From Bacillota bacterium (lineage in GTDB: Bacteria; Bacillota; Sulfobacillia; Sulfobacillales; JAIMBI01): a DNA stretch of 39,696 nucleotides. A program made the position numbers and the translations under genes. The notes beneath the pieces are model-generated. The model did not search any database. It worked only from the letters and a program-made list of their open reading frames with translations, and was not told the DNA's origin. Shown here in pieces: positions 19,201 to 28,241 of the stretch. Location of the stretch: contig JAJYPH010000010.1 in NCBI GenBank assembly GCA_021795575.1, positions 1 through 39,696 of the forward strand. The letters run 5' to 3'. The first letter of the stretch is position 1. Every line of letters starts with the position of its first letter.

Positions 19201-20060
19201 CCGGTGATAATGTGGTGCGCTTGCGGTGGATAGACGATCCGCATACCGTTAGAGCCTTCTTGGAGGGAACGTGGACGGATGCCGACGGCGCGGTTCACCC
19301 TTGGGAGTGTAGTCCGTGGCTCAGCGACGACGGACGGCCGTCGGAGCCGGTAGCCTTGTCCACCGAGGCTCATTGGTTGGTCCCGCGGCCCCATCTGCTT
19401 CCGGACATTGGCTGGCTGCAGCCCCAGGCCGTGCCCCAGGGGTTGCTGACGTGGTCGATTGACCCCAGCGCCGTGGGACACCCGGTGTGGATCCGTTGCA
19501 CGCTGCCGGTGGGCGCTCGGCAGATTACGCTCAATGTCGCGGGCCGCGTCGAAGCCTGGGTGGATGGCCAAGCGGTTGCGGTCCGCCACGGTCGATTAGA
19601 TCTGATCCCTGGTCCTGCTGGGCGCGTCCTCGTGTGCCGAGTCATTCCTCAAGGACTCGAGCGGGAAGCGTCCGTGTTGAAGGCCCCGATCGTGGTGGGG
19701 ACCGCCGCAGCCCCCGGATACCTAGGCACTTGGTCGGGTGCGCTGGGACTCCATACGTACAGCGGAGCGGTCGAATATGAGCGCGAGGTCGGCGGCCAGG
19801 GCCAATCCGCAGTGCTCGATCTGGGCGCTGTGCGGGGCACCGCCGAGGTCTGGGTGGACGGATGGAATGCCGGTGTCCGGCTGTGGCACCCCTATCGGTT
19901 TGATCTGAGCCCCGCTTGGGGCAATGGCCGCCGGCGAATCCGGATTCGGGTGACCAATACGTTAGGGGCCTTTTATGCCGATGGGAAGCCGACGGACTTC
20001 TGTCCCGTCCCACAACAAGCCAGCGGTCTCTTGGGCCCGGTGACCTTGCGTGAGGACTAA
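16269..20060 (+). CDS. Large glycoside hydrolase, GH106 (alpha-L-rhamnosidase)-like, with C-terminal jelly-roll sugar-binding module
   Basis: GTG at 16269 behind GGGAGGTG; PLWWWDAEQVTPERIRWQMEALRRGGLRN, FLWYYDQIGFSGANFPAQVASAHPEF, SFQDELPPMP, and C-terminal LDLGAVRGTAEVWVDGWNAGVRLWHPYRFDLSPAWGNGRRRIRIRVTNTL. Confidence 0.7.
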   Translation: MSRSVPVSPSEDASGTWVREFRMADPRFGPVPLWWWDAEQVTPERIRWQMEALRRGGLRNLCIINLAPAGPNAGSRGSLPSFYDESWWECFDTAVRTAERLHMFLWYYDQIGFSGANFPAQVASAHPEFRGFQLRRWKTPAAGPEPSAWLKAGEWTYGVERGGFDWTNPRAAAALLDRIHGEMERRFGRWLGSVIVGSFQDELPPMPTWSGQLLAQYAERYNEALETDLPRLFGDEDASKRTALVRRRVYALLGEMVETAFFRPLGEWHRRHHLLLGCDQAGPGREVDPYGAQRLYLDYPRTHRWFSAPGNDPDGEIKPHASIAHQWQGGRVWLEAFHSSGWGGTLEDTLHWLLPWYQAGATLYNPHAIYFSTVGGWWEWAAPDTGWRQPYFEHYPVFADTVARLSKALSMGHHVADIAVYYPGRALWSSMAWPSGATPPHPMALAREHTHARLSAISQPYWDLIGRQNRLRPELGALREARWDFDTIDDLGLMAATFDTTGIQIAQETYRVLVFAGTEQMDAENQVTVQRWVDRGGLAIGVGVPEDERRIRGAVEIAMASEIGDILEQRLTRRVQGPGQALIRQYDQESTLFFLMPPEGALAPMHETVDLSRPVPTTVDYWIQATGQAELWNPVTGETEPLSAVVERDGLRMAVPLTAWPAALVMVHHRSHTPHPGARVVPQEETEPPYPAHTGSEPTGTATRLSDGGWTIRVEPTLDNRYHDFDRHTDQAWVQVEIRRVEVAPDPSDVGGDQAWYQPGSDATTWTSRLWSEAAYWKETGGPSALSALVYSTRLGDLSFRSWDGRMARIPRTFMNLGDLAPGARRRVQSFASVPETGRYWLQVEGDGAKTVLVDSVPRLLDVTRYGAKAAVELSAGWSSVEVEVKALHPGPMRLGVAIGTHEPAAYPEWVQGAAGQRGYSTHVRLPDTFHTAQLHLVVMDGVADLEVNGSHRLHLGDYMPYSHWGQQACDASLWLHPGDNVVRLRWIDDPHTVRAFLEGTWTDADGAVHPWECSPWLSDDGRPSEPVALSTEAHWLVPRPHLLPDIGWLQPQAVPQGLLTWSIDPSAVGHPVWIRCTLPVGARQITLNVAGRVEAWVDGQAVAVRHGRLDLIPGPAGRVLVCRVIPQGLEREASVLKAPIVVGTAAAPGYLGTWSGALGLHTYSGAVEYEREVGGQGQSAVLDLGAVRGTAEVWVDGWNAGVRLWHPYRFDLSPAWGNGRRRIRIRVTNTLGAFYADGKPTDFCPVPQQASGLLGPVTLRED

Positions 20061-20075
20061 ACCGAGACGGGATGC

Positions 20076-20105
20076 AGCCACCCACGAGATCCCAGGTGGG
20101 TGGCT
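20076..20105 (+). terminator. Hairpin downstream of the glycosidase gene
   Basis: Perfect 9-bp stem AGCCACCCA...TGGGTGGCT, 16 nt after the stop codon; no clear U-tract. Confidence 0.55.
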
Positions 20106-20608
20106 CTAGGCGTGCCACGTCCAACCGGGCCAGCCAGACCGTGACCCAAGGGTCCCGACCCCTAACGGGGTCCACCACCGGTCGTGTTTCCCTTCGCCCT
20201 GAGCGCATCGCGGACGGATTCACCCCTGGAACAGCCACGATCGCGGGCAGCCCACACGTGGGGCAGGCTCGTTGGGGGCGTGCCCGCAGCGGCGGCCGCC
20301 TGTTGGGGCTCCGGTCGCCACGGATGGATACCCCGGCTGTGAAGCGCGGGGTACCATGCCCGACGGGATGGGCGCCTATCGGTAGGCCCTCCTGGTCGGC
20401 AGGACGGCCAGCGAGCCGTGCTGAGCCTCGTCACCCAGCCGTAGGCGGACCGGTGTTCCTGGCGGGCCGGCCGTAACCGCGTATCAGCGCAATCGGGGAA
20501 GTCGCGTCCGTCACAACGGGGAGGTTCATTCACGGAGAACCGCGGAGTCGACCCATCCCCCACGACTTGGTCGCAAAGCGACCGGATCGGCAGAGAGGAG
20601 ACCCGAGT

Positions 20609-20990
20609 GTGGACCCGTTGGATCACCTCTGGGTGGCCTGGCAGCCCATCATGGACTTGGCCGATGGCACCGCGATGGGGTACGCCTCTCGCACCCGCGG
20701 ACCCGAAGACACAGCCCAGGCCATGCCAGTCGCACAGTTGGCCCGGGCGCCTGACGCGGGCAAGACGCCGCGCTGGGCACCTGGTGGTGGTCGACGACTA
20801 TGGGACGGGCTATGGGGGGCCGCGGAACAGCTGGCCTTGCAGCCCGCCATCGTCAAATTGGATCGGATCCTGATCGCGGGGATCGATCACGCCGTCCACC
20901 AGCCGTCGCTGATACGGGCAGTGCGCACCTGGACCGGTGACCGGGGCCTGGGCCAACTGTCTCCATCCCCGCGGGCGACCCAGATTTCTA
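20609..20990 (+). pseudogene. Decayed EAL-domain (c-di-GMP phosphodiesterase) gene
   Basis: WVAWQPIMDLADGTAMGYASRTRG, then in another frame HLVVVDDYGTGYGG (20778-20819), then back to QLALQPAIVKLDRILIAGID; ordered EAL motifs with frameshifts and internal deletion. Confidence 0.75.
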
Positions 20991-21126
20991 TCACGTCCCT
21001 TCATACCGCTCACATCGCTATAGGCGGCCCGACTCGCCGCGCCATCCTGCACCGCCGTTAAACGTCTGACCTTATTCCATGGGAACGTAGGCCATGGTAC
21101 GCTCCCCGCAACAGGGGGCGAATCTC

Positions 21127-24100
21127 ATGGCGACGAGGGACGGCGCAAGGGTTCTGCCGGAGGCGGTCTTGAGCCACCTGTCCTGGCGCCTGGTGGGTCC
21201 GCATCGGGGCGGCCGCGCGGCCGCCGTGGCGGGCGACGTGAGCGATGTGGCCACGTTTTACTTTGGGGCGGCGGCGGGCGGCGTGTGGAAAACCACCGAT
21301 GCCGGCATCAGCTGGCGCAATGTGTCCGACGGCTTTTTCGGCACGGCGGCCGTGGGGGCGTTGGCGGTCTCTCCCTCTCACCCCCGCATCGTATACGCCG
21401 GCACCGGCGAAACGTGCATTCGCAACGACGTGTCGCACGGCGACGGGGTCTACCGCTCCGACGACGCCGGCCGCACCTGGCGGCACCTGGGGCTTGCCGA
21501 GACGCGCCACATCGGGCGCATTCAGCTTCATCCCGAAAACCCCGACGTCGCCTATGTGGCCGCGCTGGGCCACGCGTGGGGAGACAACCCCGAACGCGGC
21601 ATCTTTCGCACGCGCGACGGCGGCCAACACTGGGAGCGGGTGCTGCACGTGAGCCAGCGCACCGGCTGCCACGACGTGGCTCTCGACCCGAACAACCCTC
21701 GCGTGCTGTTGGCGGCGGCCTGGCAAACCCAGCGGTCGGCCCATGCGCTGTGGAGCGGTGGGCCCGAATGCGGTCTCTGGCGCAGCATGGACGGAGGCGA
21801 CCACTGGGAGGACATCACGCGTCACCCGGGCCTGCCCACTGGGATGCTGGGCAAAATCGGGGTGGCGCTGTCGCCCGCACAGCCAGGGCGCGTCTGGGCC
21901 TTGGTGGAGGCCGAGGACGGGGCGCTGTTTCTCTCGGATGACTATGGCGAGCACTTCACGCGCCGCTCCGAGCAGTCTCTGTTGCGCACACGGCCCTGGT
22001 ACTACATGCACGTCACCCCCGACCCCGTGGACCCCGAGACCATCTACGTCCAGAACTATGGGATCTGGAGATCCATCGACGGGGGCGCACACTTCACGGA
22101 GCTCCCGACCCCGCACGGGGATGAGCACGCGCTGTGGATCGACCCGGTCAACCCGCGGCGCCTCATCAAGGGGGACGATGGCGGGGCGGCGGTCAGCCTA
22201 AACGGCGGCGTCAGCTGGAGCACCCAGTACAACCAGCCCACCGCGCAGATGTACCACGTGACCACCGACGCCCGCGAGCCGTATCGCATTTACGGCTCAC
22301 AGCAGGACAACAGCGCCGTGAGCTTGCCGAGCCTGTCGGTGTCTGGCGCGATTCACGAGCGCGACTGGTTTCTCCCGGGGGGCGGTGAAAGCGGGTACAT
22401 TGCCGTCAAGCCCGACGACCCCAACCTGGTGGTGGCGTCAGGCCCCGCGGGGCGGCGGGCGTTCAACGACCTCCTGACGCTGTACGACCACCGCACCGAA
22501 CAGCGTCACAACATCACGGTGTGGCCAGAACTTTACGGCTGGGGCGTGGGTGCCGAGGGACTCCGGTACCGGTTCCCGTGGACCTTTCCCATCTTGTTTT
22601 CGCACGTGGCCCCCCACGCGCTGTACGTGGCGGGCAACCACGTATTTCGGTCGGATGACCTGGGGTCCCACTGGACCGTGGTCAGCCCGGATCTGACCCG
22701 CAACGACCCCGCCAAGCTCGGTTCGTCGGGCGGCCCCGTGACGCGCGACAACACCGGGGCCGAAGTGTACTGCACGGTGTTTGCGTTGGCCGAGTCGCCG
22801 TGTCGACCCGGCCGGCTGTGGGCCGGGTCGGACGACGGCCTGATTCACGTCACCGAGGATACCGCAGATACCCGCACGGGCGGCTTGGCCTGGCGCGCAG
22901 CGACACCGCCGACCGCGGTCCTCCCGGAGTGGGCGCTCGTCAGCATTATCGAGCCGTCGCCGCACGACCCTGACACCGCGTACGTGGCGGCGACCCGCTA
23001 CAAGCATGGTGACAACCAGCCCTATCTCCTAAAAACCACCGACGGCGGGCGCAGCTGGCAGCTCATCACCGACGGCCTCGCGGCCAACGAGTTTACGCGC
23101 GTCATCCGGGAAGATCCCGCATGTCCCGGGCTGCTGTACGCCGGAACCGAGACCGGGCTCTATGTTTATCTCCAGGGGACGTGGCACCGGCTGGGGGGCA
23201 ACTTCCCGGTGGTGCCCGTGTACGACCTCATCGTGAAGGGCCGCGATCTGCTGGTGGCCACGCACGGCCGGTCGTTCTGGGTGCTGGACGACCTCGAGCC
23301 GCTCAGGGCCCTGGCTCGCGGGACCGTCCCGCTGGGCTCGCACCTGTTCGCCCCCGCCCCGGCGCGGCGCATTCACACGTACGGCGGGGTGCCTAAGGCG
23401 GGCACCCCCGGCTTTCTCAACTACTTTCAGGTCAACACCAGCACGGCCGCGGCCTGGGTCGACGAAACCGCCGACGGGTCGCTTCGGGTGGATCCCGTGA
23501 ATGTCGGCGTCAATCCGCCGGACGGCGTACTGGTCCAGTACCTGCTGCCCGACCCCGCGCCCGCGTCACTGGCGTTCAGCGTCACGGCCAGCGACGGCAC
23601 TCCGCTCCTGTCCACCGCGGACCTTCCGTGCCAGCCCGGACTGAACCGGTGGGTGTGGAATCTTCGCACCGCGGGAGCGGAGCGGGTGCACGCCCCCGAC
23701 CTCGAACCGTGGGACCGCCCTGACGGGCCTCGGGTGCTGCCCGGCACGTATGAGGCGACGCTCACCGTAGACGGCCAGGCGCTGCACCAGCCGGTCGAGG
23801 TGCTTCCCGACCCCCGAGGGGTCGCGCCACCCGAGGCGCTGGCCGAGCAGTTCGCGTTTCTCTCGACGGTATTGGCCACGCTGTCAGCCTGCAACCGCCT
23901 CATCAACGGAGTGAGCGAGCTGTCGGACCGCGTACGGAAATGGCGGCAGTGGGCCACGGACGCCGCACTGACGGTACGGGACGCCGCGCTGGCCGTGGAG
24001 TCGGGGCTGGCGGCTGTCCGCTCCGAGCTGATTGACGTGCACATGCCGGGTGCACAACCCTGGCCCAGTGGGCTGCACGAGAAACTGAACGCGCTCTACG

Positions 24101-24321
24101 CGGCCGTGGACAGCGCGGACGGCGCGCCCTCCGCCCAGGCCGTGGCGGTGTTGGCCGAGCTGCAGCCACAGCTGGGCCGCCTGGCCGCCCAGCTGGGGGC
24201 GCTGAGAGACGGGCCGCTGGTGCAGCTGGAAGAGGCCTGCCGCCCGCATGGGCGGCGGTGGCTCCTTATGGACGCCGCGTGGTGGGATGGCCTGAATGCG
24301 GTGGAAGGGGTCCTGCCGTGA
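21127..24321 (+). CDS. BNR/sortilin-type beta-propeller repeat protein (VPS10/exo-alpha-sialidase-like), predicted cytoplasmic
   Basis: Multiple Asp-box repeats (KTTDAGISW, RSDDAGRTW, RTRDGGQHW, RSMDGGDHW, KTTDGGRSW); no signal peptide evident. Confidence 0.85.
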   Translation: MATRDGARVLPEAVLSHLSWRLVGPHRGGRAAAVAGDVSDVATFYFGAAAGGVWKTTDAGISWRNVSDGFFGTAAVGALAVSPSHPRIVYAGTGETCIRNDVSHGDGVYRSDDAGRTWRHLGLAETRHIGRIQLHPENPDVAYVAALGHAWGDNPERGIFRTRDGGQHWERVLHVSQRTGCHDVALDPNNPRVLLAAAWQTQRSAHALWSGGPECGLWRSMDGGDHWEDITRHPGLPTGMLGKIGVALSPAQPGRVWALVEAEDGALFLSDDYGEHFTRRSEQSLLRTRPWYYMHVTPDPVDPETIYVQNYGIWRSIDGGAHFTELPTPHGDEHALWIDPVNPRRLIKGDDGGAAVSLNGGVSWSTQYNQPTAQMYHVTTDAREPYRIYGSQQDNSAVSLPSLSVSGAIHERDWFLPGGGESGYIAVKPDDPNLVVASGPAGRRAFNDLLTLYDHRTEQRHNITVWPELYGWGVGAEGLRYRFPWTFPILFSHVAPHALYVAGNHVFRSDDLGSHWTVVSPDLTRNDPAKLGSSGGPVTRDNTGAEVYCTVFALAESPCRPGRLWAGSDDGLIHVTEDTADTRTGGLAWRAATPPTAVLPEWALVSIIEPSPHDPDTAYVAATRYKHGDNQPYLLKTTDGGRSWQLITDGLAANEFTRVIREDPACPGLLYAGTETGLYVYLQGTWHRLGGNFPVVPVYDLIVKGRDLLVATHGRSFWVLDDLEPLRALARGTVPLGSHLFAPAPARRIHTYGGVPKAGTPGFLNYFQVNTSTAAAWVDETADGSLRVDPVNVGVNPPDGVLVQYLLPDPAPASLAFSVTASDGTPLLSTADLPCQPGLNRWVWNLRTAGAERVHAPDLEPWDRPDGPRVLPGTYEATLTVDGQALHQPVEVLPDPRGVAPPEALAEQFAFLSTVLATLSACNRLINGVSELSDRVRKWRQWATDAALTVRDAALAVESGLAAVRSELIDVHMPGAQPWPSGLHEKLNALYAAVDSADGAPSAQAVAVLAELQPQLGRLAAQLGALRDGPLVQLEEACRPHGRRWLLMDAAWWDGLNAVEGVLP

Positions 24322-24329
24322 CGGCGTGG

Positions 24330-24640
24330 CCCAGAGTCGTCTCAACAAACGCCGCCTGGCCCGCCGCGGCCAGCCGCCGCGTCAGCGGACCGTAGGCGGC
24401 GGCCGTCTGGGGATGCCTGCGCAAATCGTCGCGGAAGGCAAGACGCCCCCGCTGGGGGATGGCCGGCCCCTAATTGGTGCAGATGGTGTGCCGGGTTGCC
24501 ACCGGGCGCAACCCGCTTCGCGCCCGACGATACCCCGATCCCCTTCGGCCTCATAGCCCCGCCGCGTGATCGTGCGGCATCCAGCGGGGCGGTGTCGGCG
24601 ACCAGCGCACTCCGGTCGATGACCGGTGTCGCGGCCACAC
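24330..24640 (-). pseudogene. Decayed GrpB/UPF0157-family gene
   Basis: GrpB-like segments in order across three frames: TPVIDRSALVAD, RRGYEAEGDRGIVGREA, GNPAHHLHQLG, RLAFRDDLRRHPQTAAAYGPLTRRLAA. Confidence 0.72.
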
Positions 24641-24744
24641 CCGGTGCTCAGCACCCGGGCTCACAGGGGCTCAAACGGCTGCGTCGTACGGCAGCACCTC
24701 CACGGCGTGCGGCGGGTCGGCCTCCCTTGATCGCCAGAACGTGA

Positions 24745-24773
24745 GCAGGCCCGACCGTTCAGGTCGGGCCTGC
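24745..24773 (-). terminator. Terminator hairpin downstream of substrate-binding protein gene
   Basis: Perfect 11-bp stem GCAGGCCCGAC-cgttcag-GTCGGGCCTGC. Confidence 0.75.
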
Positions 24774-24790
24774 GTCGATGATGCCCGATC

Positions 24791-26503
24791 TCAGGAACCG
24801 AGGGTCCAGTCGTTCGGGTAGTAGAACCCGGTGATGGGGTTGAACGAGTTGGTGAAGCCGCTGAGCGACTTGCCCGTCTCAAACAGCTCCGGGGTGAACG
24901 GCACGTACAGCACCGGCAGCTGCTGAGCCTCGTATGACAGGAACGCGTCGAAGCGCGCCGTCACCTGCGCCGGGGTGCCCGACGTGTAGGTTTGCTGGAT
25001 CAGGTGCGTCATCTGGCTGTTGCTGTATCCCTCGTTGTTCGCGCCGGCACTGGGCAAGTAGAACTCGCCGCCCGTGGGATAGAAGTCCGGGCCATAGTAC
25101 CAGCCAATGGTGTTGGCCATCGACCAGGTGTTGGGGCTGGACTGCGATGCGGTGGCAAACACCGTGCCGCCAGATTCGGCCCGCAGGGTGACCTTCACGC
25201 CTTCTTGGGCCCACGTGGTGGCCAGGTACTCCATCGCGTTCTGGAACGTGGTAGAAGCCGACGGATACAGCAGCGTGAACGCGAGCTGCATCGATCCCTT
25301 GGTCATCACGCCGGCACTGTTCAAGGACCAGCCATGCGAGAGCAGCAACTGCTTGCCCGCCTTGGGATTGTACGTCACGGCCGGCACGTTCGGGTCGTCA
25401 AACACCGTCGGCGGCTGTGCCGGCACCTGGTCGTACTCCGGCGTGCCCAACCCATGGTAGATGGCCGCGATCATGGCCTTTTGGTTGATGCCCATCTCCA
25501 GCGCCTGCCGCACGTACGTCAGGGCGAATGCCCCCTTTACGCCAGGAGCGGACGCGCTTTCGTTGGGCGTGAGGTAGTTGAACCCGTATGGGTAAATCAC
25601 GCGCAGCTTGTCCGCTGTCAGCTGGTTCCGGGAGTTGTAGAGCGAAAACGGCAGGGTCCCCACCTGGATCTTGTTCCGCTTCAAGGCCGCAAACTCGGCG
25701 GGCGAGGACGCGAAGTACTGGAACACTACGCGCCGGGTGGCTTTGTGCCCGTAGTACGTGGGGTTGGGCTTAAAGGTCCAGAACACGTTGTTCGACGTCG
25801 AGGCGAACTCATACGGGCCGTCCACCACCTTGTAAATCGCGTTGGTGGGCTGGCTCGCCACTTTCAGGATGAACTTCAACTCCTGGGTCATGTTGCTCGG
25901 ATAGCGATTCCACTGCGCGGCCGGCATCGGGAATATTTGACTGAGCCCGTTGTGCTCAAACCACTGCGGGTTGGAGGGTGTGTTGAGGGTGACCACGACC
26001 TCGTGGGTACCCTTGGCCACCACGCTCGTCCAGCGGGTCGGCACCCCGCCCATACCGGCCGCGCCGTACGTCCACGGGGGCGCCGGCTTGCTTTGGCTGG
26101 CCGCCGCCATGACGTTCCACGAAAACACGACGTCGCTGGCCGTGACCGGCTGGCCGTTCGACCACTTGAGATTGGGCTTCAGGTACACCTTGTAGACGGT
26201 CCCGGTGCTGTTGGCCACAATCTTGTCCGCCACGGCCTGCCGGAAGCTGATGGCGTTCGTGTGGCTCACATTCACCAAGGGCAGGTACATCAGGTGGTTC
26301 ATCTCACCGTTCAGTTCGGTGAAATCGGGCGCCGAGTTCATCGGAAACCAGAAGTTGGGCGTTCCGCCCGTAATCGCCACCACCACGGCGCTGGTCGCGC
26401 TGGGGGGCGCGGAAACCGCGGAACCGCAGGCGGCCAGCAGGGCCGCCGCACCAGCCAGTGCGGCCGCGCGCGTCGCCACCGTTCGGACCAAGCGGCTGTT
26501 CAT
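24791..26503 (-). CDS. ABC transporter substrate-binding lipoprotein, family 5 (oligopeptide-type)
   Basis: Lipobox LLAACGS; YLPLVNVS, LKPNLKWSNGQPVTASDVVFSWNVM, FALTYVRQALEMGINQKAMIAAIYHGLGTP. Confidence 0.93.
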   Translation of the reverse strand: MNSRLVRTVATRAAALAGAAALLAACGSAVSAPPSATSAVVVAITGGTPNFWFPMNSAPDFTELNGEMNHLMYLPLVNVSHTNAISFRQAVADKIVANSTGTVYKVYLKPNLKWSNGQPVTASDVVFSWNVMAAASQSKPAPPWTYGAAGMGGVPTRWTSVVAKGTHEVVVTLNTPSNPQWFEHNGLSQIFPMPAAQWNRYPSNMTQELKFILKVASQPTNAIYKVVDGPYEFASTSNNVFWTFKPNPTYYGHKATRRVVFQYFASSPAEFAALKRNKIQVGTLPFSLYNSRNQLTADKLRVIYPYGFNYLTPNESASAPGVKGAFALTYVRQALEMGINQKAMIAAIYHGLGTPEYDQVPAQPPTVFDDPNVPAVTYNPKAGKQLLLSHGWSLNSAGVMTKGSMQLAFTLLYPSASTTFQNAMEYLATTWAQEGVKVTLRAESGGTVFATASQSSPNTWSMANTIGWYYGPDFYPTGGEFYLPSAGANNEGYSNSQMTHLIQQTYTSGTPAQVTARFDAFLSYEAQQLPVLYVPFTPELFETGKSLSGFTNSFNPITGFYYPNDWTLGS

Positions 26504-26549
26504 AGAAACACCTCCGTCAGTTGTGAGGGACCCTCATCCGTCTGGGTGC

Positions 26550-27284
26550 TTAGCCAGCTTCCTGGCTCCGCCTGCGCCGCCGGTAAACCTCTGCCGCCTG
26601 GACCACCGCCGAAAACAGGCGGCGGGCATGCTCTTCGTTGCCCGTCAGGTTTTCGGGATGCCACTGCACCCCGAGGCAGAACGGCCGCGTCGGGAGCTCC
26701 ATGCCCTCCAAGAGTCCGTCGTCGGCCCACGCCACCGCACGAAAGCCGTCCGGCAGTCGGTCCACCGCCTGGTGGTGAAACGAGTTCACGCGGATGGCGG
26801 TGGCGCCGAGCGTCTGGGCCAGCTGGGAGCCGGGCTCTATGTTGACGCCGTGCGTGCGGGCGTCCCGCCCCATCTCCTGCGCGTGGACGAGCTCGCTGGG
26901 ACGCTCCGTGGGCACATCCTGAATGAGGGTGCCCCCATACGCCACCGCCAGGGCCTGAATACCCCGACAGATGCCCAGGATGGGCAGGTCCGACGGGGCC
27001 GCGCGCAGCAGCGCCAGCTCTGTCTGGTCCCGTTCGGGCGACACCCCCGCCATGTGGGCCCCGCTGGGCGTCTGCCCAAAAGTCCCCGGGTCAAAGTCAC
27101 CGCCCCCGGAAATCACGAGCGCATCCAAGAGACTGAGCGCAGCGGCATCCCCGAGATTGGGCAGCAGCACCGGCAGCCCGCCCGCGTCCCGAATAGCGAG
27201 GATATACGAGGAGGACAGCCGGTCATTGGGTAGCACGCTGTCGGCAACGTGTGATGTGGTAATTCCGACAATAGGCTGGGTCAT
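26550..27284 (-). CDS. Gamma-glutamyl-gamma-aminobutyrate hydrolase family class I glutamine amidotransferase (PuuD-like)
   Basis: LVISGGGDFDPGTFG, ILGICRGIQALAVAYGGTLIQD, VNSFHHQAV, CLGVQWHPENL; AGAGGAGGTT SD. Confidence 0.93.
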   Translation of the reverse strand: MTQPIVGITTSHVADSVLPNDRLSSSYILAIRDAGGLPVLLPNLGDAAALSLLDALVISGGGDFDPGTFGQTPSGAHMAGVSPERDQTELALLRAAPSDLPILGICRGIQALAVAYGGTLIQDVPTERPSELVHAQEMGRDARTHGVNIEPGSQLAQTLGATAIRVNSFHHQAVDRLPDGFRAVAWADDGLLEGMELPTRPFCLGVQWHPENLTGNEEHARRLFSAVVQAAEVYRRRRRSQEAG

Positions 27285-27539
27285 GAGCCGAACCTCCTCT
27301 GGGTCGGTTGGGAACCCGTTTTTACGGTAGCTCCGAATGGGTGGACGAATTTTTAGCCCGGGGCGGTCATCGAGGGCAGCGCGCTGGCGTGCCCCGACCC
27401 GCGACACGCCTCATTCAGGGTTATGGTTGGGCGAAAACATTGTGTGCAGGGTAGCACAGAGGCTGTCCACAGTATAGGAAAGAAACTTCCATCCCCTTCG
27501 AGCGCGCTTCGGGGCTGTCGGCCCACCCGAAGCGCGCGG

Positions 27540-28060
27540 GAGCGGGCCGCACCGGCGCCGCCCATGCCGGTGGCGGTGTTGGGCTGCTTTCCACCACGGT
27601 CACCGAGGGGAGACGCTGGCCGGAGGCCACGCGGTCGTTGACGTCGACGGCCAGTTTTTTGTCCTCGGCGCTCCGGCCCGTCCGCCCCACCACCGGCGCG
27701 CGCGGGGCTTCCCCCAAAGTGGGTCCGCTGGGCCAATCCCGAAAGATTCCCGCACCGCGGGGAGCGCGGCCAGCACCCCCTCAAGCTCAAGACCCGACAC
27801 CCTGTCGTGGCCCACCACGACCACGTCGTGGCTGCGGTCCACCACGTGGATGCAGCCCTCCGGGTTGACAACGGCCAAATCTCCGGTGGCGCACCAGCTG
27901 TCGTGCAGCATGGCGGGCGTTTCCTGGGGTCGGTTCGGTTGGTTCCCGTAGCCCCGATGACCGGGTCCCCACGCGTGAGGTCGCCCACCCGGTCGCCCCC
28001 GGGCCACGCCCATCACCGTGCGGGCCTGGGTCGGCGGCTGGCCCCGTTCGTAATTCTGGT
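27540..28060 (-). pseudogene. Decayed acyl-CoA synthetase (AMP-binding) C-terminal region
   Basis: ETPAMLHDSWCATGDLAVVNPEGCIHVVDRSHDVVVVGHDRVSGLELEGVLAALPAVRES matches the adenylate-forming enzyme C-terminal core; continues in another frame as KLAVDVNDRVASGQRLPSVTVVES; no N-terminal half. Confidence 0.78.
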
Positions 28061-28241
28061 GTTCCGTCGGCGACCGATCCTGGTCGTGCACGCCGACGTT
28101 CGTACCGGACAGCGTGTGGGCCCGCTCGAGTCACGCTCCTGCCCCTGCCCGCCACACCCTGGGCACCCTCCCCCCAATGCCCGGGACGTGCCCCCCCGCT
28201 CGGCGGCATCGGGTCGTTCGCCCCGCGAATCCGAGCCGGCG

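Noticed and set aside
20321-20355. Hairpin TACCCCG...CGGGGTA considered as the right end of an IS605/TnpB element or omega RNA
   Set aside because: No TnpA/TnpB coding remnant nearby and no recognisable element boundary; short stem is plausible by chance.
20061-20560. Short ORFs downstream of the glycosidase
   Set aside because: No start/SD context or domain signal; treated as noncoding.
24992-26845. 617-aa plus-strand ORF opposite the substrate-binding protein
   Set aside because: Antisense shadow over a well-supported lipoprotein gene.
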